Assembly (NCBI RefSeq): GCF_900114385.1
Contig: NZ_FOSW01000017.1
Location: forward strand, 33,866 to 97,865
Reading direction: 5' to 3'
Length of the DNA: 64,000 bases
DNA from: Geodermatophilus ruber
GTDB taxonomy: Bacteria > Actinomycetota > Actinomycetes > Mycobacteriales > Geodermatophilaceae
The position numbers and the translations under genes were made by a program. The notes beneath the pieces were generated by a model. The model had not been told where the DNA came from and searched no databases. It saw only the letters and a program-made list of their open reading frames with translations. Position 1 is the stretch's first letter. Each line of letters begins with the position of its first letter. Positions 1 to 7,972 of the stretch are shown here, piece by piece.

Positions 1-1
1 C

Positions 2-352
2 GAGCTGCGGCCGGCGACGACGGCGACGGTCGGGGAGGCCGCGGCTGCCGCCGTGGCGCGGGCCCGCGCGGCCGGGGACGAGCTGATCGTCGTCCTGGAC
101 CGCCGCGGCCGGCCGATCAGCTGGCCGACCGTGGCCGAGGTGAGCCGGATGACGACCATCCCGGCCACCGTCGACGAGAAGCTGCCGGTGGTCGGCCTCG
201 GCTCCACCCTCAGCGACGCCCTCGACACCATGCTCGCCGCCAGCCAGGGCGGTGCCGTGGTGCTGGGCCGGCGGGACCGGCTGGCCGGCGTGGTCACCGT
301 CGAGATGATCATGGACGTCGTCCAGCGCACCCGGCAGGAGGCGGCCGGGTGA
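2..352 (+). CDS. Osmoprotectant ABC transporter ATP-binding protein, C-terminal part
   Basis: This is the 3' end of a gene whose start lies before the window; the frame is open from base 2. The visible 116 residues form a CBS-type regulatory tail, with the pattern PATVDEKLPVVGLGSTLSDA, a glycine-rich turn and a VVTVEMIMDVV-like end. Glycine betaine/proline/choline ABC ATPases (OpuA/OpuC/ProV type) carry CBS domains here, where they sense ionic strength. The nucleotide-binding domain is not visible, so the assignment rests on the CBS tail and on the permease and binding-protein genes that follow. The stop overlaps the GTG of the permease by four bases (GTGA), which implies translational coupling. 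Confidence 0.75.
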   Translation, partial: ELRPATTATVGEAAAAAVARARAAGDELIVVLDRRGRPISWPTVAEVSRMTTIPATVDEKLPVVGLGSTLSDALDTMLAASQGGAVVLGRRDRLAGVVTVEMIMDVVQRTRQEAAG

Positions 353-1170
353 GCGCGACGCAGATCCGGCGGGACGCCGCCGAGGAAGTCCCGGATGAGG
401 CCGCCCTCGGTCCGGGTGCGTCCCGCGCCGGCCGTCCCAGCAGGCGGAGCGGGGAATGGCGTGCCCTGGTCATCCAGCCGGTGCTGGTCGTCCTCGGCGT
501 CCTCGCCTTCGTGCTGTGGCGGGCCACCGCCACCCTCAGCGAGACCGAGGCCCGCCAGCTCGGCGCCGCCGCGTTGTGGGACAGCACGCTGCGCCACCTG
601 TCGCTGACCGCCGTCGCGGCGGCGATCGTCCTGCTGATCGCGATCCCGCTGGGCGTCGCCCTGACCCGGCCGGCGCTGCGCCGCTTCACGCCCGTGGTGA
701 TCGGCCTGGCCAACGTCGGGCAGGCCGCGCCGGCGATCGGCCTGTTCGTGCTGCTGGCCATGTGGCTGGGCTTCGGCTTCTGGACCACGGTCGTCGCGCT
801 GGTCGTGTACTCGGCCCTGCCGGTGCTGCGCAACACGATGGTCGGGATCCAGGGTGTGGACCCCCGCCTGGTGGAGGCCGGCCGGGGGATGGGCATGAGT
901 GGGCTCGCCGTCCTGCTCCGGGTCGAGCTGCCGCTGGCCGCGCCGGTGATCCTCGCCGGCGTGCGGACCGCGCTGGTCCTGCTCGTCGGCACCGCCACCC
1001 TCGCCACCTTCATCGCCGGCGGCGGGCTCGGCGTGCTGATCAACACCGGGATCACCCTGTCGCTGGACTCGCTGCTGATCAGCGGGGCGGTGCTCGTCGC
1101 GCTGCTGGCCCTTGCCGTCGACTGGCTCGGCCGCGTCGTGGAGTACGTCGCCCGGCCGAAGGGGCTGTGA
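349..1170 (+). CDS. Osmoprotectant ABC transporter permease
   Basis: Inner-membrane permease of the binding-protein-dependent family, 273 aa. After a charged cytoplasmic N-terminus of about 40 residues there are five to six hydrophobic segments. The region around residues 165-190 (YSALPVLRNTMVGIQGVDP, then EAGRGMGMS) is the EAA-type loop that contacts the ATPase. The length and the TLATFIAGGGLGVLINTG segment match OpuCB/ProW-like permeases for glycine betaine, choline or carnitine. The GTG start overlaps the ATPase stop and the TGA overlaps the ATG of the binding protein by one base, so ATPase, permease and binding protein form one operon. A second permease, common in OpuC systems, is not in the window. 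Confidence 0.88.
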   Translation: MSATQIRRDAAEEVPDEAALGPGASRAGRPSRRSGEWRALVIQPVLVVLGVLAFVLWRATATLSETEARQLGAAALWDSTLRHLSLTAVAAAIVLLIAIPLGVALTRPALRRFTPVVIGLANVGQAAPAIGLFVLLAMWLGFGFWTTVVALVVYSALPVLRNTMVGIQGVDPRLVEAGRGMGMSGLAVLLRVELPLAAPVILAGVRTALVLLVGTATLATFIAGGGLGVLINTGITLSLDSLLISGAVLVALLALAVDWLGRVVEYVARPKGL

Positions 1171-2156
1171 TGCGCTCCCTTCGTCGACGTGCGGCCGCGC
1201 TGGCGGCGTCCGGCGCGGTACTGGCCGGCTGCGGGCTGACCAGCGCCACCACGTTCGTCCCCGACGCCGGGCCGGCCGCGATCGAGCCGATCGCCGCGGT
1301 GGAGGGCGAGCCGATCGCGGTCGGCGCCAAGAACTTCACCGAGCAGCTGATCCTGGGCAAGATCGCGGTGATCGCGCTGCAGGTGGCCGGGTTCGACGTC
1401 ACCGACCGCAGCGGCATCCCCGGCGCGGCGCCGGCGCGGGCGGCGATGGTCGAGGGCGAGACCGACATGCAGTGGGAGTACACCGGCACCGGCTGGATCA
1501 ACTACCTGGGCATGCCCAAGGGGATCCCGGACCAGCAGGAGCAGTGGCGCGCGGTCCGGGACGCCGACGCGAAGAACGGGATCACCTGGCTGCCGCCCGC
1601 CGAGGCGAACAACACCTACGCCTTCGCGGTGCGCAGCGAGGCCGTCGACGACCTCGGCGGGGTGGCCACGCTCTCCGACATCGCCGCGCTACCGGTCGAG
1701 GAGCGGACCTTCTGCGTGGAGTCGGAGTTCGCCACCCGGCCCGACGGCTTCGAGCCGATGCTCGAGACCTACGGCATCCCGCTGGGGGATCCCCAGGGGG
1801 TCCCGCGGGACAACGTGAGCATCCTGGACACCGGCGCCGTCTACACCGCCACCGACAGCGGCGAGCTCTGCAACTTCGGCGAGGTGTTCACGACCGACGG
1901 CCGGATCGCCTCCCTGGACCTCACCGTGCTCGAGGACGACCGCGGCTACTTCCCCGCCTACAACATCGCCCCGATCGTGCGCACCGAGACGCTGGAGGAG
2001 TACCCGGAGATCGCCGACGTCTTCGCCCGGATCACCCCGCTGCTCACCGACGAGGTGATGATCGAGCTGAACGGCCGGGTGGACGTCGCCGGCGAGGATC
2101 CCGCCGACGTGGCGCTGGACTGGATGGTGTCGGAGGGGCTGGTCTCCCGCGGCTGA
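1170..2156 (+). CDS. Osmoprotectant-binding lipoprotein (OpuAC/ProX family)
   Basis: Substrate-binding lipoprotein, 328 aa, that would present a quaternary ammonium osmolyte to the permease just upstream. The N-terminus is a lipoprotein signal: MRSLRRR basic stretch, hydrophobic core, and a LAGC lipobox with the modified cysteine at residue 21. The mature part begins with the family hallmark VGAKNFTEQLILG near residue 50, followed by a periplasmic-binding fold with several Trp/Tyr residues (MQWEYTGTGWINYLG) suited to cation-pi binding of trimethylammonium groups. The start overlaps the permease stop by one base. The operon appears to end here. Confidence 0.9.
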   Translation: MRSLRRRAAALAASGAVLAGCGLTSATTFVPDAGPAAIEPIAAVEGEPIAVGAKNFTEQLILGKIAVIALQVAGFDVTDRSGIPGAAPARAAMVEGETDMQWEYTGTGWINYLGMPKGIPDQQEQWRAVRDADAKNGITWLPPAEANNTYAFAVRSEAVDDLGGVATLSDIAALPVEERTFCVESEFATRPDGFEPMLETYGIPLGDPQGVPRDNVSILDTGAVYTATDSGELCNFGEVFTTDGRIASLDLTVLEDDRGYFPAYNIAPIVRTETLEEYPEIADVFARITPLLTDEVMIELNGRVDVAGEDPADVALDWMVSEGLVSRG

Positions 2157-2209
2157 CCCCGCCCTTTCCGCTGACCCGCCTGCAGGGGCCCGCGCCGAGC
2201 TCGCGAGGC

Positions 2210-2785
2210 GTGGGGGGCAGGCGGGTCCTTCTACTGCTGGCCAAGCTCGACGGCCTCGACGAGTACGCGATCCGCCGGCCGATGACGCCGACCGGTACGA
2301 GCCTGCTGGGCCTGGTCAAGCACGTGGCCTACGTGCAGCTCGGGTACTTCGGCGAGGTGTTCGGCCGGCCCAGCGGGCGGGCCTACCCCTGGGAGGGCGA
2401 GGGTGCCGCGCCCGACGCCGACATGTGGGCGACCGCGGAGGAGTCCCGCGAGGAGATCGTCGGGCTGTACCGGTTCTCCGCCGCGCACGCCGACGCCACG
2501 ATCGCGGCGCTGCCGCTCGATGCCGTCGGTGAGGTGCCGTGGTGGTCACCGGAGCGCCGCCACCCGACCCTGCACACGCTGCTCGTGCACATGGGCATCG
2601 AGACCGCGCGGCACGCCGGGCACGCCGACATCCTCCGGGAGATGCTCGACGGCAGCGTCGGCATGAGCCCGGACAACGCGAACCTCCCGGAGCGCGGGGC
2701 GGCGGAGTGGGCGGCCTTCCGGGACCGCGTCGAGACCGCGGCCCGGGCGGCAGGCCGGGCAGGTGCGCCCGTGGTGGATGGGTGA
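2210..2785 (+). CDS. DinB-like (DUF664) protein, short N-terminus
   Basis: Member of the DinB/DUF664 four-helix metal-binding superfamily, 191 aa, including hydrolases and mycothiol-dependent transferases; its substrate is unknown. Family signatures are LDGLDEYAIRRPMTPTGTSL, GLVKHVAYVQLGYFG with a conserved His, and the C-terminal helix HMGIETARHAGHADILREML, which supplies further His ligands. The chosen GTG at 2210 leaves only about ten residues before the first signature, so some 15-20 residues typical of relatives are missing; no better ATG/GTG with a ribosome site is visible upstream. The gene ends in a GTGA that overlaps a possible alternative start of the dehalogenase gene, so the two are probably cotranscribed. 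Confidence 0.8.
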   Translation: MGGRRVLLLLAKLDGLDEYAIRRPMTPTGTSLLGLVKHVAYVQLGYFGEVFGRPSGRAYPWEGEGAAPDADMWATAEESREEIVGLYRFSAAHADATIAALPLDAVGEVPWWSPERRHPTLHTLLVHMGIETARHAGHADILREMLDGSVGMSPDNANLPERGAAEWAAFRDRVETAARAAGRAGAPVVDG

Positions 2786-2796
2786 GGATCCTCGGC

Positions 2797-3702
2797 ATGG
2801 CCGCCGACTCCGTCTCCCCCGAGGACCCGTTCCCCCGTAGGCGCGTCCGGGTCGACCGGCGGGCGGACGGGAACCTCGAGATGGCCTACGTCGAGGTCGG
2901 GGAGGGGGATCCGATCGTCTTCCTGCACGGCAACCCGACGTCGTCCTACCTGTGGCGCAACGTCCTGCCGCACGTGCAGCACCTGGGCCGCTGCCTCGCC
3001 CCCGACCTGATCGGCATGGGGGAGTCCGACAAGCTGCCCGACCCGGGCCCGGGCACGTACTCCTTCGCCGCCCACGCCGGGTTCCTCGACCGGTTCCTGG
3101 AGGAGGTCGGCGCGACCGAGCGGGTCACCCTCGTGCTGCACGACTGGGGCTCCGCGCTGGGCTTCGACTGGGCCCGCAGGCATCCCGGCGCCGTCCGCGG
3201 GATCGCGTTCGCCGAGGCGATCGTCACCCCGCTGACCTGGGCGGACTGGCCGACCGACGCCCGTGGGATCTTCCGCGCCATGCGCGGGCCCGACGGCGAG
3301 GCGGCGGTGCTGGAGAAGAACGTCTTCGTCGAGCGGATCCTCCCGGCGTCGGTGGCCCGGGGGCTGAGCCCGGAGGCGCACGAGCGCTACCGCCGGCCCT
3401 TCGCCACCCCCGAGGAGCGCTGGCCGACCCTCGAGTGGCCGCGGCAGATCCCGATCGAGAACGTGCCGCCGACGGTCCGCGACGTCGTCTCGCGCTACGG
3501 GCAGTGGCTGCGCACCAGCGACGTCCCGAAGCTGTTCATCGACGCCGACCCCGGCTCGATCCTCGTGGGCCGGCAGCGGGCGTTCGTCCGGAAGTGGGCC
3601 GCGCTCACCGAGGTCACCGTGCCCGGGGCGCATTTCGTGCCGGAGGACTCCCCGCACGAGATCGGCCGCGCGCTGGCCGGCTGGATCCCGACGCTGCGCT
3701 GA
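2797..3702 (+). CDS. dhaA: Haloalkane dehalogenase (alpha/beta hydrolase)
   Basis: Hydrolyses carbon-halogen bonds through a covalent alkyl-enzyme ester; cytoplasmic, 301 aa. The halide pocket and triad are readable: HGNPTSSYLWRN places the halide-stabilising Asn at residue 46; LHDWGSALGFDWA gives nucleophile Asp116 and Trp117; GIAFAE gives the acid Glu140; GAHFVPEDSP gives His near 279. The spacing matches DhaA (N41, D106, W107, E130, H272) with small offsets, so this is the DhaA/LinB subfamily rather than a generic epoxide hydrolase. ATG 2797 is chosen; an in-frame GTG at 2782 overlaps the DinB stop as GTGA and would add five residues. Substrate range cannot be read from sequence. Confidence 0.88.
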   Translation: MAADSVSPEDPFPRRRVRVDRRADGNLEMAYVEVGEGDPIVFLHGNPTSSYLWRNVLPHVQHLGRCLAPDLIGMGESDKLPDPGPGTYSFAAHAGFLDRFLEEVGATERVTLVLHDWGSALGFDWARRHPGAVRGIAFAEAIVTPLTWADWPTDARGIFRAMRGPDGEAAVLEKNVFVERILPASVARGLSPEAHERYRRPFATPEERWPTLEWPRQIPIENVPPTVRDVVSRYGQWLRTSDVPKLFIDADPGSILVGRQRAFVRKWAALTEVTVPGAHFVPEDSPHEIGRALAGWIPTLR

Positions 3703-3753
3703 CGCGTCTCTGCCCCGCGCAGCGACTCCGCTGTCCGGGCGATCCGCGCGGTG

Positions 3754-4587
3754 TCAGTCCAGGGCGCGGCGGCGGAACCCGACCAGGCTGGCCGCCGCGA
3801 AGACCGAGAGAAACCCGGCCAGCGCCACCGCGCACAGCCACAGGGGCAGGTGGGGCACACCCGGGGCCATCTGCGAGCGCAGGGCCTCGCTGACGTAGGT
3901 CAGCGGGTTGAGCGCGCAGACCACCTGGAACCAGCGGAGGGAGTCCAGCTGCTGCCACGGGAACTGGGTGGAGCCGGTGAACAACAGCGGGGTGAGGACG
4001 ACGGCGAAGACCACGTTGATCCGGTTGGGCGTCACGAAGGTGCCCACGGTCATCCCCACCGCCGCGCCGACCAGCGAGCCGAGCACCAGGAACAGGGTGA
4101 GGAACGGCAGGTCCGACCAGGTCAGGGGCAGCGAACCCAGCACCCACCAGCTGATCGGGAACATGACCGCCGCCGCGACCAGCGCGCGCAGCACCGCGAA
4201 CACGATCTTCTCCACCGCCACCAGCGCCGTGGGCAGCGGCGCGAGCAGCCGGTCCTCGATCTCCTTGGTGTAGGAGAAGTCGATGACCAGCGGGAAAGCG
4301 GTGTTCTGCAGCGCGGTGAGGAACGCGGTGAGCGCGATCACCCCGGGCAGCAGGACGTCGGAGTACCCGTCGGAGGCGAACCCGAGCTCGACGAGGACCT
4401 TGCCGAAGACGAACAGCAGGAACACCGGCTGCAGCACCACCTGCAGCAGGAAGGGCACCAGCTCCCGGCCGGTGACGAAGACGTCCCGCCACAGCAGGGC
4501 ACGGAAGGCGCGGGCGACGTCCGGGCGGCCCGCGGGCGGGACGCCGGCCCCGCGGAGCAGTCCCGGGGTGGCCGTGTCGGCGCTCAT
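3754..4587 (-). CDS. ABC-2 type exporter permease
   Basis: Membrane subunit (277 aa) of a two-gene ABC exporter. It has a cytoplasmic N-terminus of about 40 residues, then six hydrophobic segments; the region SYTKEIEDRLLAPLPTALVA and the ALNPLTYVSEALRS segment before the last helix are typical of the DrrB/ABC-2 membrane family, which exports drugs, lipids or glycans. ATG 4587 overlaps the upstream ATPase stop by four bases, so the two subunits are translationally coupled. The substrate is unknown. It is convergent with the dehalogenase gene, about 50 bases apart. Confidence 0.88.
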   Translation of the reverse strand: MSADTATPGLLRGAGVPPAGRPDVARAFRALLWRDVFVTGRELVPFLLQVVLQPVFLLFVFGKVLVELGFASDGYSDVLLPGVIALTAFLTALQNTAFPLVIDFSYTKEIEDRLLAPLPTALVAVEKIVFAVLRALVAAAVMFPISWWVLGSLPLTWSDLPFLTLFLVLGSLVGAAVGMTVGTFVTPNRINVVFAVVLTPLLFTGSTQFPWQQLDSLRWFQVVCALNPLTYVSEALRSQMAPGVPHLPLWLCAVALAGFLSVFAAASLVGFRRRALD

Positions 4588-5570
4588 CGCAGCTCCCGTC
4601 CGGTGAGGCTGAGGAAGACGTCCTCGAGGCTCGGCTCGCCGATGCGCACGCCGGTCAGGTGTGCCCCCCGCGCGGAGAGCGCATCCGAGACCGGCCCGAC
4701 CAGCGCGGCGGCGTCGCCGGAGAGGTAGAGGCGGGCGCGCAGCCCGGCCGCGTCGGTCACCCGCTCGACGCGCTCGGCCTGCGGCAGCGCCGAGAGCGCG
4801 GCGAGCACGGCCTCGTCGGTGTCCTCGGCGGCGCGCCCGACGTCGATGTCCAGCGTCGCGCTGCCGGGCAGCGACCGGGTGAGCGCGGCCGGGGTGTCCA
4901 GGGCGAGCAGCCGGCCGTGGTCCATGATCCCGACCCGGTCGCTGAGCGCGGCCGCCTCGTCCATGTCGTGGGTGGTGATCACCACCGTGACCCCGCCGTC
5001 GCGCAGCTCGCGGACGCGGTCCCACACGAACAGCCGCGCCGCCGGGTCCAGCCCGGTGCTGGGCTCGTCGAGGAAGACCACCTGCGGGGCGTGCATGAGC
5101 GCACGGGCGATGAGCAGCCGCTGCGCCATGCCACCGGAGTAGGCGTCCACCTTGTCCCCACCCCGGTCCGCCAGCCCCAGCTGGTCGAGCAGGGCATCGG
5201 CCCGGCGGTTGCGCTCGGCGCGCCCGATGCCGTGGTAGGCGGCGTGGAACACCAGGTTCTGCCGGGCGGTCAGCGCCCGGTCGAGGTTGGGGCGCTGCGG
5301 CACGACCGACAGGCGGCTGCGCGCGGTCACCGGGTCGGCGGCGACGTCCACCCCCGCCACCTCCGCGCGGCCGGAGGTGGGCAGCACGCGGGTGGTGAGG
5401 ACGCCGATCGTGGTGGTCTTGCCTGCCCCGTTCGGGCCGAGCAGGCCGAAGATCTCGCCGCGGCGCACGGTGAAGGAGAGGCCGTCGACGGCGTTGGCGG
5501 ATCGCCCGGGATAGCGCTTGACCAGGTCGGTCACCTGCACGGCCGCGTCCATCGGGCGCCATGCTTCCAC
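4584..5570 (-). CDS. ABC-2 exporter ATP-binding protein (DrrA-like)
   Basis: Cytoplasmic ATPase, 328 aa, powering the permease encoded directly downstream. Walker A is GPNGAGKTTT near residue 45, the signature is YSGGMAQRLLIARAL, Walker B is VVFLDEPSTGLDP and the switch His follows in ITTHDMDEA. The last 90 residues form the accessory domain usual in DrrA-type exporter ATPases (GVRIGEPSLEDVFLSLTGRE). The first ATG (5570) is used; a second in-frame ATG at 5552 lies nearer the usual family start, and neither has a strong ribosome site. Confidence 0.9.
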   Translation of the reverse strand: MEAWRPMDAAVQVTDLVKRYPGRSANAVDGLSFTVRRGEIFGLLGPNGAGKTTTIGVLTTRVLPTSGRAEVAGVDVAADPVTARSRLSVVPQRPNLDRALTARQNLVFHAAYHGIGRAERNRRADALLDQLGLADRGGDKVDAYSGGMAQRLLIARALMHAPQVVFLDEPSTGLDPAARLFVWDRVRELRDGGVTVVITTHDMDEAAALSDRVGIMDHGRLLALDTPAALTRSLPGSATLDIDVGRAAEDTDEAVLAALSALPQAERVERVTDAAGLRARLYLSGDAAALVGPVSDALSARGAHLTGVRIGEPSLEDVFLSLTGRELR

Positions 5571-5592
5571 CGGGGCCGGGCAGGCAACGGCA

Positions 5593-5970
5593 TTACGCCG
5601 ACGGCGCAGCCGCCGCGAGGGTGGGGGCGACGCCCTCGGTTCCGGGGCGCGTGACGTTCGAGAAGTCCACCAGCCGGCCGTGCCAGTGCTGCATCACACC
5701 CCGGTGCGGCTCGGAGCGGGCGAACCGGGCGACCGCCGCCTCGTCGTCCCACCACGACACGGTGGTGAACGTGCGGGCCAGCGGCCGCGCGCGCAGGATC
5801 AGTGACCGGGCGCCGGGGGAGGCCTGCGCCTGCCGGCGGATCGCCAGGGCGGCGCGGAGAAAGGCCGGCACGTCGCGCAGCCGGCGCAGGCGCAACCGGG
5901 TCACGACCAGGACACCGGGGCCCGGGCCGGGGCGGGCGGCGGTCCAGGGCAGGTCCGGGATGAGCGGCAC
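5593..5970 (-). CDS. Monooxygenase-like ferredoxin-fold protein (DUF3291/ABM type)
   Basis: Small cytoplasmic protein of 125 aa resembling dimeric alpha+beta-barrel monooxygenase-like proteins: VLVVTRLRLRRLRDVPAFL gives the first strand and helix, and RTFTTVSWWDDEAAVARFA, EPHRGVM the second half. No metal ligands are obvious; proteins of this fold often act on aromatic or carotenoid substrates without cofactor, but function here is unknown. The GTG at 5970 is preferred over more upstream starts because GGAGGA lies four bases before it. It is transcribed away from a TetR gene, and the 86 bp between them hold two matched palindromes, so it is the likely target of that repressor. Confidence 0.72.
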   Translation of the reverse strand: MPLIPDLPWTAARPGPGPGVLVVTRLRLRRLRDVPAFLRAALAIRRQAQASPGARSLILRARPLARTFTTVSWWDDEAAVARFARSEPHRGVMQHWHGRLVDFSNVTRPGTEGVAPTLAAAAPSA

Positions 5971-6000
5971 GACGTCCTCCTCTGCATTCAGCTGCACGGA

Positions 6001-6016
6001 CTTTACAGCTGTAAAG
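6001..6016. promoter_or_regulatory. Probable TetR operator 1
   Basis: A perfect 16-base palindrome, CTTTACAGCTGTAAAG, in the divergent region between the ferredoxin-fold protein gene and the TetR gene. Its core TTTACA-N2-TGTAAA recurs 33 bases away. A paired site of this shape next to a divergent tetR is the standard layout for autoregulation. It lies about 30 bases upstream of the minus-strand GTG. Confidence 0.8.
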
Positions 6017-6034
6017 CACACAGTAGGAGGCCCA

Positions 6035-6048
6035 TTTACACCTGTAAA
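6035..6048. promoter_or_regulatory. Probable TetR operator 2
   Basis: TTTACACCTGTAAA, the second copy of the TTTACA-N2-TGTAAA palindrome, ending eight bases before the TetR start codon, where a bound repressor would block its own gene. Centre-to-centre spacing to operator 1 is 33 bp, about three helical turns, so two dimers would sit on the same DNA face. Confidence 0.78.
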
Positions 6049-6056
6049 GTGGTCGC

Positions 6057-6671
6057 GTGCCCCCGCGGACCCCCGGCCGGCTGCGCGCCGAGCTCGTCGC
6101 CGCGGGTGCTGCGCTGCTGGAGCGGACCGGCTCGCCGGAGGCGGTGACCCTGCGGGCGGTCGCCCGGGAGGCCGGCGTCACCGCGCCGGCGGTCTACGGG
6201 CATTTTCCCGACCTCGATGCGCTCGTCGATGCGGTTCTCGACGAGGGGTTCACCGAGCTCCGGGCGGCGATCGCCGAGGCCGTCGCCGGCCATCCCGATC
6301 CCGTGGACCGGCTGCTCGCCGGCTGCCGTGCGTACGTGCTCGCGGGGCTGGCCGCCCCGGCGCGCTACCGGGCGATGTTCGGGCCCCGTCGGCTGCCCGG
6401 CGGTCCGGTCGCCTTCGATGTCCTGGTCGACGCCATCGCCGCCTGCGTCGCCGCCGGTCGGTCGGCCAGCCGCGATCCCCGCGCCGACGCGACGCTGGTC
6501 TGGACGGCGCTGCACGGGATGGTCACCCTGCGGGCGGCCGCCCCGGACGAGGACCGGCCCGCCGTCGACGGTCAGCTGCAGGCGGTCGTCGGTCGGCTGG
6601 CCCTCCTCGACGACGCGACGGCGGATCCCGGCGGAGGACCTCACCCCGCCACCAGATCGACGAGCAGGTAG
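6057..6671 (+). CDS. TetR-family repressor
   Basis: DNA-binding repressor, 204 aa. The N-terminal helix-turn-helix is clear: LVAAGAALLERTGSPEAVTL, then AVAREAGVTAPAVYGHFPDL with the family's recognition helix and the YxHF turn. The C-terminal ligand domain (from about residue 70) resembles the TetR_C_33/WHG group, with a WTALHGMVTLR helix. Start is GTG 6057. Operators at 6001-6016 and 6035-6048 suggest that it represses itself and the divergent ferredoxin-fold gene. Its 3' end overlaps the convergent NRAMP gene by 31 bases. Confidence 0.9.
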   Translation: MPPRTPGRLRAELVAAGAALLERTGSPEAVTLRAVAREAGVTAPAVYGHFPDLDALVDAVLDEGFTELRAAIAEAVAGHPDPVDRLLAGCRAYVLAGLAAPARYRAMFGPRRLPGGPVAFDVLVDAIAACVAAGRSASRDPRADATLVWTALHGMVTLRAAAPDEDRPAVDGQLQAVVGRLALLDDATADPGGGPHPATRSTSR

Positions 6672-7903
6672 GCGTTCAGCCCGATGATCACCGACGCCAC
6701 CGTCGCCGCGGCGGCGGTCGTGCGCCGCCGGTTGACCAGCTCGCCCATGACGTCCCGGCGGCGGGTGAGCAGCAGCAGGGGCACCAGGGCGAACGGGATG
6801 CCGAAGGACAGCACCACCTGGGAGCTGACCAGCGCCATGGTCGGGTCCACCCCGAGCGCCAGGATCGCGATCGCGGGGCAGAGGGTCAGCGCCCGCCGGA
6901 GCAGCAGCGGGATCCGGCGCCGGAGGAAGCCCTGCATGATCACCTGGCCGGCGTAGGTGCCCACCCCCGCGGAGGCGAAGCCGGAGGCGAGCAGGGCCAG
7001 GGCGAACATCAGCGCGGCGGACTCGTCGAGCCGGAGGCCGATCCCCGCGTGGGCGCCCTCCAGCGTGTGCGTGCCGGCCAGCCCCGAGCCGGAGAACAGG
7101 GCCGCGGCGACGACCAGCATCGCGGCGTTGACCAGGCCGGCCAGGCTCATCGCGGTCAGCACGTCGATCCGCTGGGTGCGGAGCAGCCCCCGGCGCTGCC
7201 CGGCGGACAGGGTCGCCACCCGGCGCGGGACGAGCGCGGAGTGCAGGTAGATGGCGTGCGGCATGACCGTGGCGCCGAGGATCCCGGTCGCGAGCAGCAC
7301 GCTGCCCGCGCCCTCGAACCGCGGCACCAGGCCGGCTGCGGCGGCGGCCGGCTCGGCGGGCACCCGCAGCAGCATCACCAGGAAGCCGATGAGGATGACC
7401 GCGAACAGGCCGATGATCGCGTTGACGAACCGCCGATCCCCGCGGCTCTGCAGGGCCAGCAGCCCGAAGGCGACCGCGCCGGTGATCAGCCCGCCGGTCA
7501 CCAGGTCCAGCCCGAAGAGCAGGTTCAGCGCGATCGCGCCGCCCACCACCTCGGCCAGGTCGGTGGCGATGGCCACCGCCTCGGCCTGGACCCACAGGCC
7601 CAGCACCACCGGCCGCCGGTAGTGCTCCCGGCACAGCTCGGGCAGGTTCGCGCCGGTGGCCAGGCCGAGCTTGGCCGACAGGCTCTGCACGAACATCGCC
7701 ATGACGTTGGCCGCCACGATCACCCACAGCAGCAGGTAGCCGTAGCCCGCGCCGCCGGCGAAGTTGGTGGCGAAGTTGCCCGGGTCGACGTAGGCGATCG
7801 CCGCGACGAACGCCGGCCCGAACAGCGCCAGCCGGGCCCGGCGGGTGCGGTCACCCTCGGTCGGCTGCAGCGGAGCGGGCGTCCTGGCCCCAGCGCGGAA
7901 CAT
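6641..7903 (-). CDS. mntH: NRAMP-family divalent metal (Mn2+/H+) transporter
   Basis: Proton-coupled importer of Mn2+ (and Fe2+), 420 aa, in the cytoplasmic membrane with about eleven transmembrane segments. TM1 carries the metal-binding DPGN motif in AYVDPGNFATN, near residue 40; TM6 carries a second conserved His/metal region in GATVMPHAIYLHSAL, matching the MPH motif. Both are the ion-coordinating elements of NRAMP proteins, so function is likely intact. It overlaps the TetR gene tail to tail. No MntR or Fur box was evident in the short region before its start. Confidence 0.92.
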   Translation of the reverse strand: MFRAGARTPAPLQPTEGDRTRRARLALFGPAFVAAIAYVDPGNFATNFAGGAGYGYLLLWVIVAANVMAMFVQSLSAKLGLATGANLPELCREHYRRPVVLGLWVQAEAVAIATDLAEVVGGAIALNLLFGLDLVTGGLITGAVAFGLLALQSRGDRRFVNAIIGLFAVILIGFLVMLLRVPAEPAAAAAGLVPRFEGAGSVLLATGILGATVMPHAIYLHSALVPRRVATLSAGQRRGLLRTQRIDVLTAMSLAGLVNAAMLVVAAALFSGSGLAGTHTLEGAHAGIGLRLDESAALMFALALLASGFASAGVGTYAGQVIMQGFLRRRIPLLLRRALTLCPAIAILALGVDPTMALVSSQVVLSFGIPFALVPLLLLTRRRDVMGELVNRRRTTAAAATVASVIIGLNAYLLVDLVAG

Positions 7904-7972
7904 CGCTCACCCTCCCCGGGGCGCGGTCGTGAGCGGCCGGCGGCCCCCGGGCCTGCGGATAGGCTCGGGCGG

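Noticed and set aside
309..1055. Long minus-strand open frame over the permease gene
   Set aside because: It is a Ser/Thr/Arg-rich shadow of the real permease frame, as for most opposite-strand frames in this G+C-rich DNA.
6641..6671. Wrong stop of TetR or NRAMP gene because of the 31-base overlap
   Set aside because: Both frames have intact family-length C-termini; convergent tail overlap is common in compact genomes.
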